The notes beneath the pieces are model-generated. The model searched no databases. It had not been told where the DNA came from and saw only the letters and a list, made by a program, of their open reading frames with translations. Both the position numbers and the translations under genes were made by a program. Of a DNA stretch of 64,000 nucleotides, positions 24,417 to 36,648 are shown piece by piece. How positions within the stretch are numbered: the first letter of the stretch is position 1; every line of letters begins with the position of its first letter. Location of the stretch: positions 775,545 through 839,544 of the forward strand of contig NW_017265147.1 of assembly GCF_001638985.1 (NCBI RefSeq), in the 5' to 3' direction. Origin of the DNA: Phycomyces blakesleeanus NRRL 1555(-) (taxonomy: Eukaryota > Mucoromycota > Mucoromycetes > Mucorales > Phycomycetaceae).

Positions 24417-26050
24417 ATGCTTTCTATAAAGAAGAAACTGGTCTGTACCTAGACTATCGACAAAGATTTTCATAATAGCTCATCATACAATTAATGATAA
24501 TGATAACAGCTTGAAAGAGTACATGAGAATAAATGGGCCAAGTACTTTATTATATTGGCCACTATTCAACTGCTCGTAGCCCTTCCCACCATGATCATCA
24601 CTCTTGTAATACTTGGCCAGAGCAAGACGAAGTTTGGACTACACCAAGAGATTGGATACAAACATATAATTGCCAAAGAGAATCGTATTATGATCGAGAG
24701 CATCTGGTTCTTTTTATACGAAATCTGGAGATTCTGGCTAGCATTTGATGGTGTAATTTATTATTATTACTTCTTCCTCTCTTAATACGGCTTAAAAAAC
24801 TGCTATATTAAATCTAAAAACATGTATAGGTCCTTCATAGTAACTCTCTGACTGTTTCGGCTTCCTTTATTTCTACGTTGTTTGCAATAGCTTTGGGCAG
24901 CATGGTAAATTAGTTTTGGCATTTATAAAATACTCTTTAATAAACTAACTTTATTTTCTTGGTACTGTAATGTAGCAAATAGCAGAGTTTATAAAATTGG
25001 ATGAAGCCACTAAGCTCGAGATTATTCCTCAAATTGTTATGGTCTTCTCTTTGACCATAATTAGCGCCCCTACTCTATACATTTCATTCAAGCTGTATAG
25101 GGATTGTGATTGGATTAAGTACAGAAAGCTAGGGCCAGAAGTTAGGCTACATCGTATGTATAGATATGTATACATCTGGACGTCTATCAAAGCTAATCAA
25201 TGTATAGACATGTATCATTGGGTTCAGTGCTTTGTTCTTGCTCTTAAAGTAGACATCTTCTTTCAGATTTTTCTCACAGCATATTACACTGTTCTATCCA
25301 ATCTCGCAGCATATAAGCTATGGATTTTAGTATGTCTATCTGTATTACCTGCCGCGTGCCTTGTATTTATCATAATAGGAAGGAAATCAGTAAGTCAACA
25401 TAAACATGTCAGCTCTTAATAATAATAGTGATAATAATAAGATCGTGGCTTTTGTGAAACGATATAGATTGCGAACGAGAGTATGTGGCTCATGTCATTA
25501 TTCATACTATACCAAATTGGTATAATACTCTTGAGTATTGGAGTTTTAGCAGTAGCTATACTTTTATTGAAAGATGATGCATGGTACTTTCTTTATGCCT
25601 ATGGTAAGACTCTAAATTGGTCTTGGTTTCTTTGACCTGATTTTTATTTTGTTCTATAGTTTCAATGGCGATCTTGATGTGCTTGGTAATATCTGTGATT
25701 TGGCTTCGTATTTTATTTTATTTGCGCAACAACTAGACATATTAACTGTTTTGCTTTTACAGATTACAATCTCTTTGTCCATTAGATGCCTGATGAACTT
25801 CAACAAAGGACTTTATAAGCATGGTATTTTTTCTATTCCTAATTCGAGTCTAAAAAAGAAAACTAACTCTAAGCACACAGTACAAATTGGGATGTTTGGC
25901 AGTAAACAAGATTCAAATCCCCTTGAAAGAAATCAAAATAGCGTCGTAGACCCATCTCTCATAGATACATGCGATGAAGACGACAGTATATCAAGAGAAT
26001 CAAAGGCAAAGTCAAAGTTTCCGACCGGTAACCAACAAGAAAATATATAG
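24417..26050 (+). CDS. putative seven-helix membrane protein, tandem copy 2
   Basis: Eight exons (24417-24440, 24510-24752, 24830-24904, 24976-25153, 25208-25389, 25468-25603, 25660-25685, 25763-26050) give 383 residues. Exons 1-7 have exactly the lengths of copy 1 (24, 243, 75, 178, 182, 136, 26 nt). Shared motifs include an ExIWxFxYExWRFWLAFDG-type block, a QI exon start, IA(N/A)ES before helix 6 and IRCLxNFxKG after helix 7. The hydrophilic tail of about 75 residues is Ser/Lys/Asp-rich and unlike that of copy 1. Start exon MLSIKKKL parallels MFTITRIL of copy 1. Its donor is gtctgt, a weak but GT-type site. No known receptor family motif seen. Confidence 0.75.
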
Positions 26051-28453
26051 TTTTGAAGTGTCAGAAATTCTCTGCCGAGGTTCTATAAAAGCGTACCCAT
26101 ATACATAAAAGACCGCCACATAAGCTTATAATAATAGTACTAATAACCTATCTGTATCTACTGGTTTCTCTTTAAATTATCCATATATTTTTTAATAAAG
26201 ATCGAATAATATTATCTATAATTTTTCTTCAAATAAGTATGCCCTTGATAATATGGCTACAGAATTATTCCATTAGAATCGGACGGAATCCGCATCAATG
26301 TGTGTGTGTGTGCGTATCACTCTGTACCTGAGACTTGAAACTTGTACTGTACGATCCTTTTTTTAATTCTGATGTTGTATATATATTGTATAGGTATAAC
26401 AATGAGTTCTTATATCGATGGTGGGTCAGTGAAGGTCTTTTCTTTTCTTAGTCTTATATGTTCAACTTGTTCGAAAGAAAGCAAATATTGGAACCAACAA
26501 AATTAGGCTGTGCACCAAGCAGCTTGAGCGTGTCCTTTTTTTTGATAAAATAATTTATTTGAATAATAATATAGAACAAAAAGTTATGTTTGTGACATTC
26601 ATTAAGACAAATTATGGTTAAGCTATGCATTATTATTTTTCCTTAAACAGTATAATAAATCCCTGGTTAAATAAGTATAGATTAAATAGCTATAATAATA
26701 ATAATAATAATAAGCCATATAAAGAAAGTATATGTTGTTATATTGGTACTTCTTGTAAATTAACCAATAAATAAATAATGGTGAATATCTACATTGCTTT
26801 GGACTGTATTGTATAGGTATGGCTTTATATATGAGCGTGTGTATTAACAAAATAAAGAGAGAGAAAGGCTATTGTTTAATATAATATAGTTTAATGTAGT
26901 GTATAGTGTTTGTGGCTGTGGCTGTGGCTGTGGCTGTGAAAAATAGGTGAAATGCTTAATCAAAAGTTAAATGTCGTGCAGATAAAGTAATAAGTTGATT
27001 TCCATTAAAGACTTTCTGTTTTTCACTTGAAAAAGAAAATGATAGTAATTACTTGTCATCAGTATATTCATAAACTCTACTAAACATGGAAACATTGCTC
27101 AAATTATACATTCCATTTTGGTAAAATACAGAGCTTAAAACCCTATTTTTACCTTGACCTCATAATTTTGCACTGGCGTGATTGGACTCATTTACAGACA
27201 GCCTCCGCTATAAATGTGTACAGCTCAATATAAATTCTTGGATTAGATTCAACATTGACCACCAAGACAAAAAGTACTATTGTGCACATTGATTGGGTTG
27301 AATACTGGCTATGCTCTTGTACACACACTAATGAAGAAAATATACAGAGAAGCTTCTGAAGAGGTTACAGTAGTTGAGTCACAAAATATAATCAATTTCA
27401 TGAACTTGAGATTTGAACTCATAAATACTGGTCAATAAAAGAAGATAAAGAGCAATATTTCCATATGTCTTGTTGTCAATTAAACCAAAACCAAGATAAC
27501 AATCGATAGAGACCTTATTGCTTTCCATCTGGCTTTATGACTTCTTTCTTTCTATTTCAAGATATATCGGCGCCCATACGGATACACCTAATATGTACAT
27601 ATATATAAATACATACATTGGCAAATGGCTTATGTTCATTGGAGGAATGAATCATTTACTCTTATTGTGGCAAATGGTATTAGCAATACTAGCCTAATTG
27701 ATCAATCGATAGGGACCCTTCTTTTGAGCATGTATATATGTGTGTACCTAGAGTGTAAAGCTATATATATATAGTCTAGTAAAGCTATTAGTAGTACACA
27801 GATAAAAATCAACTCTACAGATCGTAATGTGATGGTTTTGGTCTCCTTAGTTATTTAAGTATGGTATATTAAGGTAATTAAGTCATTTATAAGCTTCATT
27901 TGCTGTGTTTTCTATATTGAAGGTATTTTTTTTTTTACAATTTAAAGCTCGTTTTTTTAAAGAAAATTATTCATGTATTTATGTATCTATCTATATTTGT
28001 ATATGGATTTGTATATGTATATGTATTCATAGATGCATATTGAGTCTGAGTACGTTTTATATCCTATTATTTGGCACACATCAATGGCCTGTGGTAATTT
28101 ATAGATCAATATACAGACATAAAAGAGGAATTAATATAGATATATAATATATAAACATAGAGAGAGAGAAAAGACAGACAGACCGAGAAAATGAATGTTA
28201 AAGGACTGATCTTGCCCTAATAAACCAAAAATGGTACATTGGCCAATGGCTCTGTGTAATGTAGCAACCATGAGTTTTAATTGAGAAAAGAATTGAAGGA
28301 AAATGGCTTCAAAAAAAATAAACCATAGAAAATAAATAAAAAGATATTTTTGGAAAAGCATTCAATTTGGTTTGTGTAGCCAATCGTATATATCCATCCT
28401 ATATTTTCATTTCTCATTCCCTTTGCTCTTCTTTTCCTTCAATCTATCCTAGA
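26051..28453. other. 2.4-kb intergenic region
   Basis: AT-rich, with TA and GT microsatellites, the hexanucleotide tract listed separately, and low-complexity open frames near 27905-28147 that I do not regard as genes. It includes the promoter of the secreted-protein gene at 28454. Confidence 0.5.
26911..26938 (+). repeat. TGTGGC hexanucleotide tract
   Basis: Four to five tandem copies of TGTGGC in a non-coding, otherwise AT-rich region. Confidence 0.8.
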
Positions 28454-29037
28454 ATGTTTGCCTTACGATCCTCATTCTTCCTCCTCAGCGCCATTGTTTT
28501 GGTTGCCTTTATCCAGACCGCCTGCGCAAGTGTCTTCTCTCAGCTTCAATACATCAAAATCGTATCACCAACCAGTGGACAGGATGTCAAAGCTGGTGAA
28601 AGTCTCGTTGTTAAATATGTGATGCAGCCTCTTGTCCTTGGTAAGTAGCAACATTAAACACACACACACACATATATATATACTTATACTTATATAATTC
28701 TTTAGATGGAGTATCTTCAGGAAAGGCTCTTAGCTTGAATATCAGTCTCCACAGCAGAACCGGAAACCAGAAACAACAGAAGCTTGCCATTGTTCACAAC
28801 TCTTGGTACGTAAAGCATTCATGGAAATACATCAAAGCTCTTTTTAATAACTTCCTTATCTATTTCTCTAGTCCCGTAACCGCACAGACTAACAAATATG
28901 TCACTCACACCAAGACATGGTCTGTTCCTGCCAACCTCAAGCCCGGATCTTACGCTATTGACTTTGAAGAACTTGTTCAGTTCCGTCGTAGTCAGGTCAC
29001 TGCCACCGAGACAGTCAAGATCAACATTGTCGATTAA
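28454..29037 (+). CDS. small secreted KRE9/KNH1-like cell-wall protein
   Basis: Three exons (28454-28640, 28706-28805, 28872-29037) give 150 residues. An N-terminal signal peptide is clear: MFALRSSFFLLSAIVLVAFI, with likely cleavage after ACA-S near residue 25. The mature part is a single beta-rich domain starting IKIVSPTSGQDVKAGESLVVKY and containing LSLNISLHSRTG, TKTWSVPANLKPGSYAIDF and a terminal VKINIV. This is the pattern of the Ser-Thr-rich GPI-anchored/KNH1-like secreted domain found in many fungi and linked to beta-1,6-glucan and cell-wall organisation. No GPI tail or Ser/Thr-rich region follows, so the protein is predicted to be freely secreted. Confidence 0.85.
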
Positions 29038-29693
29038 ATATATAAATCCTTTTTTATTTTATTTTTATTAAATGTACATCTTTTTTTTCCCGCTCTTTTG
29101 GCAACCTATTCTGAAAAGTAGAAGGCAAAAGGAAATCAATACGATACAATAGAAGAAGTAACAATTCCATTCATCATTCATATCTTTAGAATCCTATCGG
29201 CACTTTTTGCACTAATCTACACTTCTTCTTTTTCTTTTTGGAAAGTGTATATTATATCTGTAAGCCGATCATGTTCAAATAAACAGGCCACACAAACGCT
29301 AAAACTGTCTCGTATATCAAAAAGAGAGATAGAAAACAAGGGCAAAAAATAATTGGTGTATAAAAGCCAAAAATAAAATTAATGTACTTATAAATCTGAA
29401 GTATAAAAATACCACATACATCTTTGAACCAACGGTCTTGTGTACCAATATAGACAGAAACTTCACGATATTCATATAGGCAAGAAGCCAAATAAAGCCT
29501 GCAGTTAAAACGGCGACTGATTCGCTACCTTCCATTAAAAAAAAAGTAACAATAATGAACATCTTGAAATTGACTTGGTGATAGAACCACAAATTTATTA
29601 CACTTAATAAAATACACCATCAAATTAACGTTTTTAATTTGAAAGAACACTACTTCACATTAGTACTTTCAAAAACCTATATTGTTTTAAAGG

Positions 29694-29732
<39 letters not shown>

Positions 29733-29983
29733 TGTCTGTGTGTATGTGTGTGTCCAATTTTTTATTTTTTTATTTTTGCGTTAATGCGGTTGTTCCCGAT
29801 ACCGCTCCCGTTTGATATCTGTTACAGGCAAGTAACTCCCTTTTTGGGTGTAAAGGCCTGTCGCTTGCTACACTGCGTCACATGTTGACGTTGCTTCGAG
29901 GGATACAAACCTTGAACTCGTGTCTCTCTAAAATTCGACATTCTGGAGTTCACAGCTGAAACACATCGTTGTAAGCTCCATTA
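29038..29983. other. intergenic region upstream of the ABCC gene
   Basis: The left part is AT-rich. A CA/TA microsatellite lies at about 29695-29732. From 29780 to 29983 the sequence is noticeably more GC-rich and probably forms the leader of the ABCC gene. A minus-strand hydrophobic segment is listed separately. Confidence 0.45.
29385..29545 (-). pseudogene. possible relic of a transmembrane (ABCC TMD0-like) segment
   Basis: The minus strand reads SESVAVLTAGFIWLLA in one frame and then SCLYEYREVSVYIG in the next. Joined, these look like the third helix plus EYR-type loop of an ABCC N-terminal domain. The two frames are offset, there is no start or conserved splice signal, and no further ABCC sequence follows. 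It could be a decayed paralogue fragment or chance hydrophobic sequence. Confidence 0.2.
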
Positions 29984-32900
29984 ATGAACTTTGCGTTGCC
30001 ATTCTGCGGGTGTGCGGAACCACCAGAGGTAAATGAACCCTGACAATGACTCGATCAACAGCGACGATCCCCAAAGGTCTCATAATCAAATATTCAAATA
30101 GATTGGATCTCTGTCTCTGGAATTCGATTCCTGCACACGAGAGACGTGAGTGATCTGTCTTGTAGACAAGTAAAAAAAAACTTTCCTATCCGAGAAAAAG
30201 AAAATGCTCATCGACTAATGCCAAAATTTCTTTTCAATAGTCTTCTCGATGCTGCCTTACCACTTGCATTCCTTATTGTTTCACTTGGAGTCAATAGTCT
30301 TCGCCGCTACCGTACCTGGAGAACAGGCGCATTGCGATTGACAGGCGATGCTGACACTTTGCGACTTCCTACCACAAAACAAGCAGCCCTCTTGCGTCAG
30401 AGCCTTATTCTTCTCGTCCTAGTTCTGCTTGAGATAAGCACTTGGGCATTCATATTCGCATGGCGTTTAGAGAGTGCCATTCTCGATCGTGACAACCCAA
30501 AACACGCAACTGAACTGACCTCTGCTTTGACTGAAAGATGTGGCACTCCACCCTACCAAGTTCTTGATCCTATTTTGGCCCTGATTCCTCGGGTAAATTC
30601 GCTTTCATGAGCATTTACTGAGTGTTGCGTGCTGATATTCTGGATTGTTCAAGATATATATCCTCATTCTTGTGATCAGATCATTTACTACGCCCGCAGA
30701 CCCCGTCGCCCCATCCAAGTTCACGCTTTATAACCCGCATTTTCTAACGTTTTATTCGTTTGCCCTGATTTCAGCTATTGTACGCATATTTGCACATTTT
30801 GGCACTCTTCTGAACAGTAGAGATGGTGTACCATCAGGTGTTGAAAAAGGATTTTCTTTGGTCGACTGTTTTATCTGTTTGGCAATATGGTTGGTGAGTG
30901 CTACCACACCAAGCGAACTGGATCAAGGAGAGCTGCTCGACTTTGATGACGATGACGATGGCGTAATGGTACTCAATGATGGCCGGGTGGTTCGAAATGT
31001 AAGAAGTGTGGTCAGCTAGCGAATCCTTAGTAGAAAAAACTTAATTCAAACTACTTTGTGTGTGTGGGTTGTAGGGACGTATACTGAGCTTCGAAGCAAC
31101 TGCATCCCCTTTGTCGTTTATGACCTTTGGTTGGATAAACAGTCTCTTACACAAAGCATACAAAAAACCCTTGACGGCTGATCAACTCTGGGCCTTGCCA
31201 CTCAGGCAGAGAGCCCAGGAAAACTTTAGACAATTCAAGCAGACAATAAACAGCAGCCTTGTCAGACGTATTTATGAAGCCAACAAGACAATAATCCTTG
31301 TTCAATTTGTAACTGCCATTGCCGCCGTATTCTTCCATTATGCCAACCCTTTTTTCTTACGCAAACTATTGAACTATATACAAGACTCAAAAAACCAACC
31401 GAGTGATATTGGGTATCTTTACTGCCTGGCCATCTTTGTCTGCAGCATCATCAGTACCCTGGTGGCTTCTCAGACACTTTTGTGGGGTAGAAGATGGCAT
31501 GTGTCGATGACTAACATGCTGAATTCGGAAATCTACGAACACACTCTTCAGTTAAACCACCCAAAAGAAACCACAGTCAATAAAAGTGAAAGTGAGGAGG
31601 ATGCAGAGAATGCTCTGCCAAACAAATTGGCGAGTTTGATGAGTCGTGACACCGAGCGGCTAGCCGAACTTGCTTCGTATCTCCATGTAAGCCATGTCAA
31701 AATATATATATTTACTTTCATCGTACTTGAAACGTTCTAATAACAAAAGAGGGTTTCTTTATTTATTGTACAAACAAACAAACGCATACACACATATACA
31801 CACACAAATTAGATATTTTATACATGTCCGTTAGAGATTGGTGTTGGTGTCATATTCTTGTACCAAGTTCTCGGAAACTCGTTCCTGGCCGGCCTTGTTG
31901 TTATGGCAGTTACCCTTCCGTCAACCCATTTTATAAGTCAGCGATTAATTCATGTTCAAAAGCAACTAGAGGAAGCAAAAACATGGCGTACTCGATTATT
32001 AAAAGAGTTATTTGAAGGCATCAAGACAACTAAGTTTCTTGCATGGGAACACAAGTGGGAGCATGTTATTGCTGTAAGAGCTGATACGATACGCCCATAC
32101 ACATAGACATTCCCGAGAATTCTATCCAAATAGACTGATTGCTTTTTTTTCTGGTCTATCTAGGCTGCTCGTGACGATGAACTCGTCAAATTGATCAAGT
32201 TATATACCCAGAACACAATTCTTGGTCTCATCTGGTTCGCAACCCCTGTTCTTGTTACTACAATTTCATTTGCATGGTATACTTTAATTGAGAAAAATAC
32301 ACTTGATGCCAGGCAAGTCAATAGGGGTTACACGGTTAGCACAACAATATTAATACCAATACTAATAACTTTTTTTAATAATAATAAAAAACTAAAACAA
32401 TAGTACGGCGTTTGTAAGTATTGTGCTCTTTGGAATGCTTCGGGAGCCACTTAATGTCATGCCTCAGGCCTTTATGGCCTACAATGACGCAAAGGTCAGC
32501 TTGGAGCATATCAACAGTTTCTTAAACTCGGGAGAGAAGCGCTATTCTGATTCCGATTCTAGCACACCATATGAAGCCATGAACTATTCCTACACTGAAC
32601 ATGTACAGACCGGATTTGATGAAGGCAGCTTTCAATGGCTCCCAAAATCAGAACCCTCGGTCCGTCGCCCTTATGTTCGCGACAAAGCAACCCTTAGTCC
32701 AAACTCAAGTGATGGACACCTCTCATCGTTTCGTCTCACTGTTCCAGAAATCGATTTTCCGGTTGGTTCAATCTCGGTTATTACCGGCCCAAGAAAAAGT
32801 GGGAAGTCAAGCATGATATCTGCCTTGTTAGGAGAGATGAAAGGAGTGTCAGGAAGTAGTCATATCCCCTCACGGTTCTTAACTATGCGCACCAATCTGA

Positions 32901-35900
32901 TCAGGGATCAAAAGTATAGAGCACTCTATGTTTTCAGAGTTGCCTATGTTGCCCAAATTCCGTGGATCGAAAGTGGAACAATTCGTGAAAATATCTTATT
33001 CTCAGATCCGTGGGATGACAGCCGTTACCGCGCTGTACTTTACCAATGCGACCTCTTGAGAGATCTATCATTACTGGAAAATGGCGACTTGACCCAAATT
33101 GGAGAGCGTGGAATGGCATTGACGGGTAAGAAAAGACAATAGAGTCCCCTAATGGGGTCAAGAGTATGTATATATTTATACAGTAGGATTAATCATTTTT
33201 CATGTGTGTGTGTATATCCATTTTGTCAGAATCTCAGAAACACAAGATTTCGCTTGCACGGGCAGTGTATTCAAGGGCGAAGACTGTACTTATTGATGAT
33301 CTGTTTGCTTTACTCGAAACACCCACCGTAAACTTCTTGTTTGACAAATGCATTTCTGGAGACTTGATGCAAGGTCGTACGGTGATAATTACTGCCACAG
33401 AATTAGGACAGTGGGCATGTAATGCCCAGCTTTTAGTTTGTTTGGACTCTGGGAACGTTTCACAAATCGAACGAGAATGCGATGCCATTAGTACCTGGGT
33501 GTTTACCCACCAAGCACGTAGAGATAGCTCGACAGCCGTGGTTGCAAGTGATGATCGTATCGAAGCATTATTTGAAACCGACAATGTCTACACCGACGAT
33601 GACTTTTTTGATGAGGCATCGGTACTACGGGAATCTATCGCTGCTCCCGAAGATATCACAATAGAGAACACAAAGGCAAGAAAGTATGCCTACGCCACAT
33701 ATTTTTCTGCGTGTGGTGGGTGGCAATTTTGGATGTCAGCAATCATGTTTACTGTTCTAGCCCGAGTGTCCAGTATATCCGAAAGTTATTGGCTAAAGGA
33801 AGGTAACATGGGCAGCACTTTCCACTTGTGGAGAGAATAAAAGAACATCTGGCTTATGTTAAATCAATTTGTGTGTGTGTGTGTAAAACTTACAGATGTG
33901 GTCCGTTGCGTACACTTCTCCACAGCCGATTTTCATTCCAACTCCAACCCAGCCTGAGAAAGAAATACCTGATGAGAATGTTATCAATCACTATGTAATA
34001 ATTTACCTTGGGCTTTCGATGGTGACGGTGGCGTTCAACTTTAGTCGTACAGTTGTACAATATCGTGGTTCTCTCCAGGCTTCAAATCGAATCTTCCTCC
34101 GACTGCTTCAGGCTGTCTGTCATGCACCCCTTCAATTCTTTGATAACACTCTTCAAAGCGACATTATGAATAGGTTCAGCAAAGACATGGAAACAGTTGA
34201 TTCAAGTATTGGCTGGCATGTCAATTTCTTGCTACAAACTCTGTTTGGGATTATTGGGGTGGTTATTGCCATTGGATTTATTTTACCTGAAGTATATATA
34301 GTCAGCTTTTTCGCAGGTATAAATGTATATATGTATATATTTGCACTACATTTTAACAAACCTACACACGCAGCTCGGTCTAATACAAGAATATGATTCG
34401 TGTTTGCAGCTCTTTTATATTTATACATTGGCATGATATACATACGCGCATCTGGTGAGCTCAAGAAACTCAATACCGACACCAGGCCGGCCATTGTTTG
34501 CTTGTATGCAGACACTTTAGCCGGACTCTCTACTATTCGTGCTTATAGAGAGCAGAGAGGAATGATGAGAAAGATGTTTCAACGCCTGGATGAAAATATG
34601 CGGCCATTCTACACGCTCTGGACAACAAACCGGTAAGCCGGGAATAAGAAATAGAAGAAGAAAATAAGGGAAAGAAACCATGAGCCTAATATACGTACAG
34701 CTGGTTATTTGTGCGTGTAGAAGTACTGGGTGCATTGATCTCCCTTTTTATCAGTGTTCTTTTGATCTACAAGCGAGATACAGTTGATGCTGGTTCTGCT
34801 GGTATTGCATTGACCTTTGCCACAAGTTTATTGGAGTATGTTTATTGGTTGATGCGACAATCTACGACTGTCGATATGCACTTTGAGGCAGTCGAGAGAA
34901 TCAATGAGTATCTGGACATGCCCCAAGAACCACCAGGTGTGGTTGAAGGATCTCGGCCTCCGGCAGCTGTAAGTAAACAACTATTATTATACAAAAACAG
35001 AGAACACAAACGCTAATCGGTTGTTGTATTGTGTAGTGGCCTGCTACTGCTGCTATTAATGTGAGAGACTTGATGGTGAGTTATGGAGGCGAAGAAGACC
35101 CAATCTTGCGCCATGTCTCGTTCAACATCCTTTCGGGTGAGAAAGTTGCCTTGGTTGGAAGAGCTGGAGCAGAAAAGAATGTGTTGGTTTCTTGTATATT
35201 TCGATTTGTGGACCCACTACGAGGATCTATCAAAATCGACGGCGTCAATATTGCGTGGATTGGTGTAAAGGATCTACGATCTCGGATCACTTTTATTGCA
35301 AAGGACGGGTGGCTCTTGAGCGGAACAGTTAGTATCTTTGCTTTTCTTTTTATATGTATTTAAAATGTTGGATAGTAAAGATATTGAGTAACCCTTTCTT
35401 TTTTTTTTATAAAAAAAACAAGGTTCGTAGCAATCTTGATCCTTTTGGGGAATATGATGACTATGAACTCTGGCAAGCCCTATACCGTGTCCACCTCGCT
35501 GTTTCGCCTATATCTGAAGAGGACGTACAGAACTATGTACACTCGGCTACAACATCTACTATATATGATCTTGATATGGATCTGGGTAAAGATGGAATGG
35601 CTCTGAGCGTAGGAAACAGGCAATTGTTATGCGTTGCGCGAGCTTTGTTGCGTGATTGCACAAGATTAGTCGTCCTTGAGGAGGCACAGTTGACGTTGGA
35701 GACGCAAGAGAAAATGCAACGTGTGATTGAAGAAGAGTTTGAAGATTCGGTAATTACAAAAAAAAGATATTAAGATATACTATAGTGTGCACCTAAATCA
35801 AATTAATCGTCGGATTTTTTTTAAAAAAAAAAACACATAGACACTATTAGTGATTCCTTATTCGCTTCAAAGTGTGTTACGCTATGATAGGGTATGTTTG

Positions 35901-36128
35901 ATTTCAATTAATGTATATAATTCTATTAGATGGGGTTTTTTCCCTTTTGCATATTAATTATTTGGTATTAATAATGTACGCGATTGATTTTATGTTTAGG
36001 CCATGGTGTTTGACCAGGGAGATCTTGTTGAATACGATAACCCAGCTGATTTATTAAAGAGAGAAGATGGATTGCTTCATTCTCTCTTTGAGCGTGCAGG
36101 CATACTAGAGGCTCACATCACAGAATAA
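29984..36128 (+). CDS. full-length ABCC-type ABC transporter with degenerate ATP-binding sites
   Basis: MRP/Ycf1-like layout (TMD0-TMD1-NBD1-TMD2-NBD2), about 1603 residues in 16 exons: 29984-30028, 30102-30145, 30241-30592, 30654-30998, 31075-31686, 31813-32073, 32164-32312, 32404-33125, 33230-33802, 33896-34316, 34410-34632, 34701-34968, 35037-35327, 35423-35749, 35841-35891, 36000-36128. The start exon gives MNFALPFCGCAEPPE, matching the usual fungal ABCC N-terminus. NBD1: Walker A GPRKSGKSS (about 731) and Q-loop AYVAQ intact, signature changed to LTGES, Walker B VLIDD, H-loop His replaced (IITATEL). NBD2: Walker A GRAGAEKNV (about 1379), Q-loop Gln to Lys (FIAKD), signature LSVGN, Walker B VLEEA, H-loop VIPYSL. 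The intron after exon 7 is GC-AG. The exon 9/10 junction does not keep frame with canonical sites. TMD0 seems to lack a third helix. Probably not an active ATPase pump; may be a decaying gene. Confidence 0.85.
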
Positions 36129-36477
36129 AACTAAGTAACTAACTAAATAACTGCAGTTTCCATCACTATATATTCTTTTATATTATATTATTAGCACTTA
36201 TGTATCACTACCAAATTTTGTCAGATAATAAAACAAATAAATAAATAAATAAAAAGGTTCAATGATTTCGTATTGCGTCGGCGTGGAAGGACAGAATGTG
36301 GGAATGGTTTTGGCCAATCTACATTTTGGTTTGGTTTGGTTTGGTTTGTTTGTTTGTTTTTATTACAACTCGTTTCTTATAAAAGCTCTAACGTCAAAAT
36401 CCTTTTGGCAGAGTGTCATAATCTCGGGTTATTCGATAGACTATTCGTTGGAGCAAGTTTGTCTAATGAGGGCAGAT
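36129..36477. other. convergent intergenic region
   Basis: 350 bp between the 3' ends of the ABCC and Cox9 genes, with AATA and GGTTT short tandem tracts. No gene seen. Confidence 0.5.
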
Positions 36478-36648
36478 TTACTGGCGCTTGGAAGCCTCGA
36501 GCTTGGCGTAGTAAGCATCGCGAACCTGGACATTAGGGACGTGGTAAAGGTTCCACCAGGCAGCACCACCAACGGCACCGAGAACGAGGGAGATGCTAAT
36601 ATCCTTGATGATCTGCTTGCGGTACTTGCCGGTGATAGGAGCAATCAT
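36478..36648 (-). CDS. COX9: cytochrome c oxidase subunit Cox9/COX7a-like
   Basis: Small inner-membrane subunit of mitochondrial complex IV. The single frame on the minus strand gives 56 residues, matching the family length (yeast Cox9 is 59). It starts MIAPITGKYRKQIIKDI, has one membrane helix ISLVLGAVGGAAWWNLYHV and ends with a charged helix RDAYYAKLEASKRQ. The MIAPITG start and the AWW motif at the membrane boundary are typical. There is no cleavable targeting peptide, as expected for Cox9. Confidence 0.88.
   Translation of the reverse strand: MIAPITGKYRKQIIKDISISLVLGAVGGAAWWNLYHVPNVQVRDAYYAKLEASKRQ

Noticed and set aside
27905..28147. 80-residue plus-strand frame
   Set aside because: Low-complexity Ile/Tyr/Cys translation of TATATG-type repeats; no gene features.
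29780..29960. possible degenerate tRNA or SINE on the minus strand
   Set aside because: Only a weak B-box-like string is present; no A-box, tail or second copy seen.
30146..30240. ATG at 30218 (with a 4-codon upstream frame) as start of the ABCC gene
   Set aside because: 30146-30240 behaves as a GT-AG intron. Exons at 29984 and 30102 give the expected ABCC N-terminus, with FCG and a FDSC-type motif.
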